Assembly: GCF_047654785.1 (NCBI RefSeq)
Contig: NZ_JASGKQ010000003.1
Span: 1,922,001-1,986,000, forward strand
Direction of reading: 5' to 3'
From: Pelomonas sp047654785
Lineage (GTDB): Bacteria > Pseudomonadota > Gammaproteobacteria > Burkholderiales > Burkholderiaceae_C
Length of the DNA: 64,000 nucleotides
The position numbers were made by a program, and so were the translations under genes. The notes beneath the pieces are model-generated. The model was not told the DNA's origin and made no database searches. It saw only the letters and a list, made by a program, of their open reading frames with translations. Shown here piece after piece: positions 28,201-37,200 of the stretch (its first letter is position 1; each line of letters starts with the position of its first letter).

Positions 28201-31200
28201 ACCTCATCACCGACGAGGACACCGGCCTGGCCATCCAGGCCACCACCACCGCGCTGGCCGAGGGCGATGCCGGCGCCACGGTGCATGTGTTCACCGTCGA
28301 GCGCAGCGGCATCCTCACCGGCACCACCACCGTGGATTGGACGGTGGCGGGCAGCGGCGCGAACCCGGTCGCTGCCGGCGACTTCGCCGTGACGACCGGC
28401 GCCCTCACCTTCCTGCCGGGCGAGACCACGAAGACCGTGTCCATCTCGATCGCAGCCGACACCACGATCGAGGCCGACCAGGGCTTCACCGTGACGCTGA
28501 GCAACGTCAGCGGCGCCGACCTGAACACGGCCAGCGCCGACGGCCTGGTGCTGGCCGACGACGCCGGCTTCTCGATCGCGGCCGCCCAGGCCTCGGTCGC
28601 CGAGGGCGCCGCCGGCACCAGCCAGACCCTGCAGTTCGTCATCAGCCGCAGCGGCGACCTCCACAGCAGCCGGACGGTGGACTGGAGCGCCGCCGGCCTG
28701 GACGCCGACGACTTCGACCCCGGCACCGTGTTCGCCGGCACCGCGTCCTTCGCACCGGACCAGGCCACCGCGACCATCTCGTTCACGCTCACCGGCGACG
28801 CCACGTTCGAGCCCGACGAGACGCTGACCGTCACACTCGCCAACCCGTCCGGCAACGGCGTGATCGTGGCCGGGTCCGCCACCACGGTCGTCACCACCGA
28901 CGACACCGGCTACACCCTCAGCGGCCCGGCCAGCGTGGCCGAGGGCGACACCGGCACACAGACCGTCGCCTACACCGTCACCCGCAGCGGCGCGCTCTCG
29001 GCCGCCGTGGTGGACTGGCGGGTCGAGACCGACGGCGGCGCGACGGCGGCGAACGCCACCGACTTCGCCGCCGCGCAGGATGCGCTCGGCAGCAACGCCG
29101 GCCTGCCCTCGGGCAAGATCAACTTCGCCGCCGGCCAGGCCAGCGCCACCATCAACGTGCGGCTGCGCGGCGACGCGACGCCGGAGCTCGACGAAGCCTT
29201 CACCGTGCGGCTGGAGCCGCAGTCCCCGAACAGCGCGCTGCTCACCGGCAGCACCACGACCACCATCACCAACGACGACCTCGGCTTCTCGATCACCGCC
29301 GCCGCCCACCCGGCCCGCGAGGGCGATGCCGGCGTGGTCAGCTACCAGTTCATCGTCGTGCGCATCGGCAACGGCGACTCGGCCGCGCAGGTCGAGTGGG
29401 CCGTGACCGGCAACGCCGCCGCCAGCGGCGCGCAGGCCGCGGCCGACGCCGACGACTTCCACGGCGGCGCGCTGCCCGGCGGCACGCTGCACTTCGCCGC
29501 CGGCGAGCTCTCGAAGACCCTCGACGTGAGCGTCGCCGCCGACCTGGTCCTGGAGCTGAACGAGGGCTTCACGGTCACGCTGTCCAACGCCATGCTCGCC
29601 GACCAGACGCCGCAGGCGATCCGGGGCGCCACGGCGGACGGCGTGATCCGCAACGACGACACGGCGTTCGCGGTCACGGCCGCCGCGAGCGTCGCCGAAG
29701 GCCACAGCGGCAACACCAGCGTCGTCTACACCGTCACCCGCACCGGCAACCTGGCGAACTCGGCCACCATCGACTTCGCGATCACCGGCGCGAACGGCGG
29801 CGACGGCGCGGACGTCCTGGGCGGCGTGCTGCCGTCCGGCACGCTCAACTTCGCCGCCGGCGCGAGCACGGCCACCGTGACCCTGCTGGTCACCGGCGAC
29901 CGCGACATCGAGAGCGACGAGGCCTTCACGCTGACGCTGTCGAACAGCAGCCAGGGCCTGATCACCGGCGCCAGCGCGCAAACCGTGGTCACCAACGACG
30001 ACACCAGCTACGCGATCACCGGCCCCGCCGCAGCGGCGGAGGACACGGCCGGCAACAGCACCCCGTTCAGCTTCACCGTCACCCGCACCGGCAACCTGTC
30101 GGCTGCGGCCTCGGTGCAGTGGCTGGTGGTGTCCGACGACACCGACACCACCGACTTCGCCGCCGCCCAGGACGGCCTGGGCACGAACGGCGGCCTGCCC
30201 AGCGGCACCGTCCACTTCGCGGCGGGCGCCGCCACCGCGGTCATCACGGTCCAGGTGCGCGGCGACACCGCCGTCGAGGCCGACGAGACCTTCTCGGTGC
30301 AGCTGCAGAACCCCAGCGCCGGCACCCTGGTCAGCGGCGGCGAGCTCGCCAGCACCACCATCGAGACGGACGACGACCAGTTCGACGTCGTCGCCCAGGC
30401 CACCCAGGTGCTCGAAAACACCGGCACGGACACCACCGTCACCTTCACGGTCAACCGCACCGGCCTGCTGCGCGGCAGCCGCACCATCGACTGGACGGCC
30501 ACCGGCCTGAGCGCCGACGACTTCGCCGACGGCCAGCTGCCGTCGGGCACGCTGACCTTTGCCGACGGCGAGACCAGCAAGACCCTCACCATGCAGGTGC
30601 TGGGCGATGCGGGGTTCGAGGCCGACGAGACGCTCACCGTCACGCTGTCGAACGCGCCGGACAACACCAGCCTCGGGGCCGCCTCGGCGGCGACGGTGAT
30701 CCTGAACGACGACGCCGGCCTCAACATCACGACGCTGCTGGCCAACCGCGCGGAAGGCACCAACTTCAGCAGCCCCTTCACCTTCACCATCACCCGCAGC
30801 GGCGACGTGTCGCGCCCCGGCTCGGTCGAATGGCGCGTCGGCGGCGGCACCAACCCGGTGGATGCCGACGACTTCGAGCCCGGCCAGGACGCGCTGGGCG
30901 ACAACGGAGGCATGCCCAGCGGCCTGATCAGCTTCGCGGCCGACGAGACCAGCCAGACCATCACGCTGATGGTGGCCGGCGACGGCCTGCTCGAAAGCAA
31001 CGAGACCTTGCGGGTGACGCTGTCCAACTCGTCGGACGGCAGCATCGGCGCCGCCTCGGCCGACGGCACGGTGCGCAACGACGACTCGCAGCTCAGCTTC
31101 AGCGCCCCGACGGTCAGCTTCAGCGAGACCGACGCCAGCGCCGCGATGACCTTCACGGTCGTGCGCATCGGCGACCTGCAGCAGACCAGCACGGCCAACT

Positions 31201-34200
31201 GGACCGTCACCGCCGGCAGCGCCGACGCCAACGACTTCCTCGGCAACGCGCTGCCGAGCGGCATGGTGACCTTCGCCGCGGGCGAGGCCAGCAAGACCAT
31301 CACGGTCAACCTCGCCGGGGACCACGATATCGAGGCCGACGAGAGCTTCACCATCGCGCTGTCCGGGCCGTCGATCGGCACGACGCTGGGCAGCCAGGCG
31401 ACGGCCACCGGCATCATCCTGAACGACGACATCACCGTCGCGCTGCAGGGCGGGCGCATCGACCAGGTCGAGGGCGTGGCCGGCACGGAGGCGACCTACA
31501 GCTACCAGGTCACCCGCAGCGGCTTCCTCGGCGCCGTGAGCACGGTGAACTGGGCCGTCACCGGCTACAACTGGTCCGCCACCTACGGCGGCATCTACTC
31601 CGACGAGCGCGGCTGGCAGGGCGAGAACGCGGCCGACGCGGCGGACTTCAAGAACGGCGTGCTGCCGTCCGGCGTGCTCAGCTTCGCCGCCGGCGAGTCG
31701 TCCAAGACCATCACCTTCCAGGCCCGCGGCGACGCGACGGTGGAAAACAACGAGTGGTTCCACCTGAAGCTCGGCAGCACCTCGGCCAACGTCGACGCGG
31801 TGACGCAGACGACCGCCGAAGGCCGCATCCTGCGCGACGAGAACATCGTCTACATCCGCGCGGAAGGCGACGCCGGCCGCACGACGTACTACGGCCGGCA
31901 CAACGCGCTGAGCGAGGGCGACACCGGTTCGAGCACCCGCTACGTCTGGCTGGAGCGGGACCTCTCACAGGCCGGCACGACCACGGTCAACTGGAAGATC
32001 AACTTCGTCGCCGACGACGGCACGGTGGCGGCCAACGCCACCGACCTGGCCGTGGGCCAGGCGACGAGCGGCAGCGTCACCTTCGCGGACGGCGAGCGCT
32101 GGAAGGCCATCGAGATCCAGGTGCGCGGCGACACCGCGGCCGAGGACCTGGAGACCTTCCAGGTGCAGATGACCGGGGTGACCGGCGGCAGCCTCGCCGA
32201 GCAGCGGAAAGAAAAGTTCGTCTACATCGGCAACGACGACCCGCTGTATTCGGTGGCGAACGTCGACGTCGTCGAAGGCACGGGCGGCACGACGACGGTG
32301 GCCGTCGTGGTCTCGCGCACCGGCAGCTCGGCCAACGCCGGCACGGTCCAGTTCAACATGAGCTTCCCCGGCACGGAGAACACGAACGAGAGCAACGCCA
32401 CGAAGGCGACCTGGTACAAGGCCGACGCCAGCGACATCCTCGGCGCCAGCGTCGACGGCAACGCGCTGGCCAACGGCGGCGCCATCTCGTTCGCCGCGGG
32501 CGAGGACAGCAAGACCGTGCTGCTCACGGTGGCCGCGGACAGCCTGCCCGAGAGCTGGTACGAGGACTTCAGCGTCAGCGTCTCCAACCCATCGACCGGC
32601 GGCGTGAGCCAGCTCGCCAACACGGCGCGGGTGCGCATCTACGACGACGACGCCGACCCGCTCATCAACATCACCGCGGCGCAGGCGAGCCAGTACGAGG
32701 GCTCCAGCGGCGGCACCACCGACGTGGTCTACACGGTGACCCGCAGCGCGGCCAACCCGTCGCTGAGCGGCAGCACGATGAACGTGCCGGTGAGCGTGGT
32801 GCTGGACTTCTACGGCATCCACATCAACGGCAGCGACCCGCTGGCCGACAGCAAGGGCAAATACTCGGTCAACGGCGGCGCGCTGCAAGACATCCAATGG
32901 GACTACGAGCGCAGCCGCGCGTACGGCATCGTCAACCTGGCCGCCAACCAGTCCTCGGCCGAGATCCGCCTCAAGCTGGTCGCCGACAAGCAGGCCCACG
33001 GCGACATCGGCGAGGCGCTGACCGTGGAGATCGCGCCGCGCTGGGCCAACGGCGCCAGCTACGGCCCGACCAGCATCGGCACGCAGACCGTCGCCACGAC
33101 GCAGATCCTGAACGACGACGTGCGCCTGTACGTGGGCGACCTGGTCGGCAACACCTACACGAACAAGGTCCTGGAAGGCGACGCGAACCCCGGGAACTTC
33201 GAGTTCACGATCTCGCGCTACGGCCGCATGGACGCGATCACGGTCAACTACACGATCACGCACGGCACCACCAACAACAGCGATTTCGTGCGGACGTCGG
33301 GCAGCTTCGTGCTGCCGCCGGTCACGGGCAACCCGAACGGCATCCACCAGCAGCTGGTGTCGCTGCCCATCCTGGCCGGCGACACGGCAATCGAGGCGGA
33401 CGAAACCTTCACCTTCACGCTCAGCTCCACCGACCCGGGCGTCACCTTCAACCCGGCCTTCGACGCGGTCGCGACCACGGCCAGCGCGTCTTTCAGCGCC
33501 ACGCTGCTCAACGACGACGTGAAGTACACCGTGACGGCCGACAGCGCCTCGGTGGTGGAGGGCGACACCGGGCAGGTGCAGAACGTGACCTTCACGGTCA
33601 CGCGCCTGATCAACGCCAACGGCACCGGCACCACCAGCACGGTGGACTGGGCGCTGGTCGGCAGCGGCGCGCACCCGGCCAACGCCGCCGACTTCGTCGG
33701 CGACGCGCTGCCCTCGGGGGTCATCACCTTCAACGGCGTGGAAACCACCAAGACCATCACCGTGGAGGTGCGCGGCGACTCCCTCGCCGAGGCCCACGAG
33801 GCCTTCTCGGTCGTGCTGTCCAACCCGTCCTTCGGCCAGATCGTCACGTCCACCGCCACGACCACCATCACCAACGAGGACACCTCGATCTCGGTCGCCG
33901 ACGCGGCCGTGACGGAAGGCGACAGCGGCAGCGCGACCATCAGCTTCACGGTGACGCGCGGCGGCGCCGTGGCCGGCGCGTCGTCGGCCGAATGGATGCT
34001 GACGCACGTCACCACCAGCGACGACGACATCATCGGCCCCACCACCGGCCTGATCGAGTTCGCCGCGAACGAGACCACCAAGACCATCACCGTGGACGTG
34101 GCCGGCGACATCACGCCGGAGGCGATGGAAACCTTCAAGGTGCAGCTGTACAACCTGGCCGGCATCAACGACCCGCAGCGCATCGAGGCCATCGGCACCG

Positions 34201-37200
34201 TCCGCAACGACGACAGCAGCTTCAGCATCGCCGCCACCGCCGCCGAAGGCGACGAGGACGCCGGCCCGCACACCTTCACGATCACCCGCTCGCACGACAC
34301 CGCGCAGAACCAGACCGTGGCCTGGGCCGTGACCGGCAGCGGCCCGAAGCCGGCGAACGCGGCCGACTTCGGCGGCACCCTGCCCTCGGGCAGCGTGACC
34401 TTCGCCCCGGGCGAGACGAGCAAGCTCATCACCATCAGCCCGAGCGTCGACAACGTGTCCGAGTCCGACGAGACCTACACGGTCGCGCTGACGCTGGGCG
34501 CCGGCACCGCGGGCGACAGCCTGGCCGACGCCAGCGCCACCGGCGCCATCCTCAACGACGACAACGGCGTCGCCATCACCGCGCAGCAGCCGATGCAGGC
34601 CGAGGGCCACGGCGGCAGCACGGCGTTCACCTTCGAGATCAAGCGCCGGGGCGACCTGTCCTCCCCCTCGTCGGTGAACTGGGCCGTCACCGGCGGCACG
34701 GCGGACGCGACGGACCTGGTGGGCAACGTGCTGCCCTCGGGCACGGTCCACTTCGCGGCCGGCGAGTCCAGCCAGATCATCACCATCGACGTGCTCGGCG
34801 ACACGGTGCTGGAAGGCAACGAGACCCTCATCGTGACGCTGTCGGGCTCCACCGGCTCGCTCATCGTCGGCAACTCGGCCACCGCGACCATCGTGAACGA
34901 CGACGCCACGCTCGCCATCGCGGCCACCAGCGCCGTGAAGGCCGAAGGCGACAGCGGCACGACGGACTACACCTTCACGCTGACCCGCACGGGCGACCTC
35001 TCCACGGTGGGCACCGTGGACTGGGCCGTGGCCGGCTCCGGCACGAACGCGGCCGACGCGGCGGACTTCGCCGGCAACGCGCTGCCCTCGGGCACGCTGA
35101 CGCTGCCGGCGGGCCAGGCCAGCATCACGCTGACGGTGGCCGTGGCCGGCGACCTCGCAGCCGAGCTCACCGAGGGCTTCACCGTCACGCTCAGCAACCC
35201 GAGCGCCGGCATCGTGCTGACCACGGCCACGGCCGACGGCAGCATCGTCGCCGACGACACCTGGTTCGACCTCACCGGCCCCGCGACCATGGCCGAAGGC
35301 GACGCCGGCACCACGCCGGCCACCTACACCGTGACCCGCTCGGGCAACACCAGCGCCAGCCAGACGATCACCTGGGCCGTCACCGGCCTCGGGGCGGACC
35401 CGACCGACGCCGCCGACTTCGTCGCGCTGACCGGCAGCATCAGCTTTGCCGCGGGCGAGACCTCGAAGACCCTCGTCGTACCCATCGCGGGCGACAACAA
35501 CAAGGAGGCGGACGAAGGCTTCCGCCTGAGCATCACCGGCCCGGCCGGCGTGCACTACACGAACGACCACGTCGACACCACGATCCTCAACAACGACGCC
35601 GCCCTGGCCGTGCAGCCGGTGGACGCCGTGCGCCACGAGAACGCCGACGGCGCCAGCGGCACGCTGTTCAGCTTCGAGGTGCTGCGCACCGGCAACCTGG
35701 CGCAGACGAGTACCGCGACCTGGTCCGTGCCGGCCGGCAACGGCATCACGGCCGCCGACTTCGTGGGCGGCACGCTGCCTTCGGGCACGGTGAGCTTCGC
35801 CAGCGGCGAGACCTCGAAGACCGTCGAGATCTGGGTGCAGGGCGACCACACCATCGAGTCCGACGAGCCCTTCCAGCTCGTGCTGTCGGGCGCCTCGGCC
35901 GGCACCGAGATCAGCTCGGGCACGGCGCAAGGCACGATCCTGAGCGACGACACGCTGTGGAACCTGACGCTGGTGTCGGCACCGGCGTCGGAGGACGAAA
36001 CCGGCAACAGCTTCACCTTCCGCGTCGTCCGCAGCGGCGGCCTCGGCGCCGGCTCGGTGGCCTGGAGCCTGGCCGGCACCGGTGCGGACGCGGCGGATAC
36101 GGCCGACTTTGCCGGCGGCGCGCTGCCCTCGGGCCTGCTCGTCTTCGCCGCTGGCGAGAGCATGCAGGAGTTCACCGTCACGCTGGCCGCCGACGCCCTG
36201 CTGGAGGCCGACGAGCAGTTCACCGTGACGCTGGCACCGCCGTCCGGCACCGGCTACCAGGAGCTGGGCACCGACTCGCTGGTCGCCACCATCACCAACG
36301 ACGACGACGTGCTGTCCATCGCCGGCAGCGATGCCGATGGGCCGGAAGGCGGGGCCGGCAGCAGCGGCGCGCGCACGTTCACCGTCACCCGCACCGGCAG
36401 CCTCACGGGCACGTCCACGGTGGACTGGCACATCGTCCACGGCAGCACCGATGCGGACGACTTCGCCGCCACCAGCGGGCAGATCACGTTCGCCGACGGA
36501 CAGGCCAGCGCCACGATCACCGTGGCGACGGCGGGCGACCGCAGCGTCGAGGGCGACGAGAGCTTCACGGTGGCGCTGCTCAATCCGGGCACCGGCTCCA
36601 CGGTGGACCCGGCCGCCGCGTCGGCCGGCGGCGTGATCCGCAACGACGACGCGCAGGTGTCGGTGGCCGCCGGCAACGCCAACGTCGCCGAGGGCGACCT
36701 CGGCAACCCGGGCACCGCCACCTTCGTGGTCACCCGCACCGGCCACGTGGCCGGGGCCGGCAGCGTGCAGTGGCATGTGCAGGCCGGCAGCGCCGGCGCC
36801 GCCGACTTCGCGGCCGGCCAGGACCTGCTGGGCGCCTTTGGCGGCCTGCCCAGCGGCACGGTGTCGTTCGCCGCGGGCGAGACCAGCAAGACCATCACGC
36901 TGCAGCTGGCGGGCGACGGCCTCGACGAAGGCGCCGAGAACTACACCGTGGAGCTCGCCAACCCGGATGCCGCCACCGACATCGCCAACGGCAGCGCGGC
37001 GGGCAGCATCCTCGACGACGACGACACCCTCTCGGTCGCCGCCCTCGACGCCGACCACCCGGAAGGCTCGGCCGGCAACGTGACTGCGTACAGCTTCATC
37101 ATCCACCGCAGCGGCACCGCCATCGGCGCGACCAGCGTGGACTGGCAGGTGGCCGGCAGCGGCGAGCACCCGCTGGACGCCAACTCGTTCGTCACGACGC

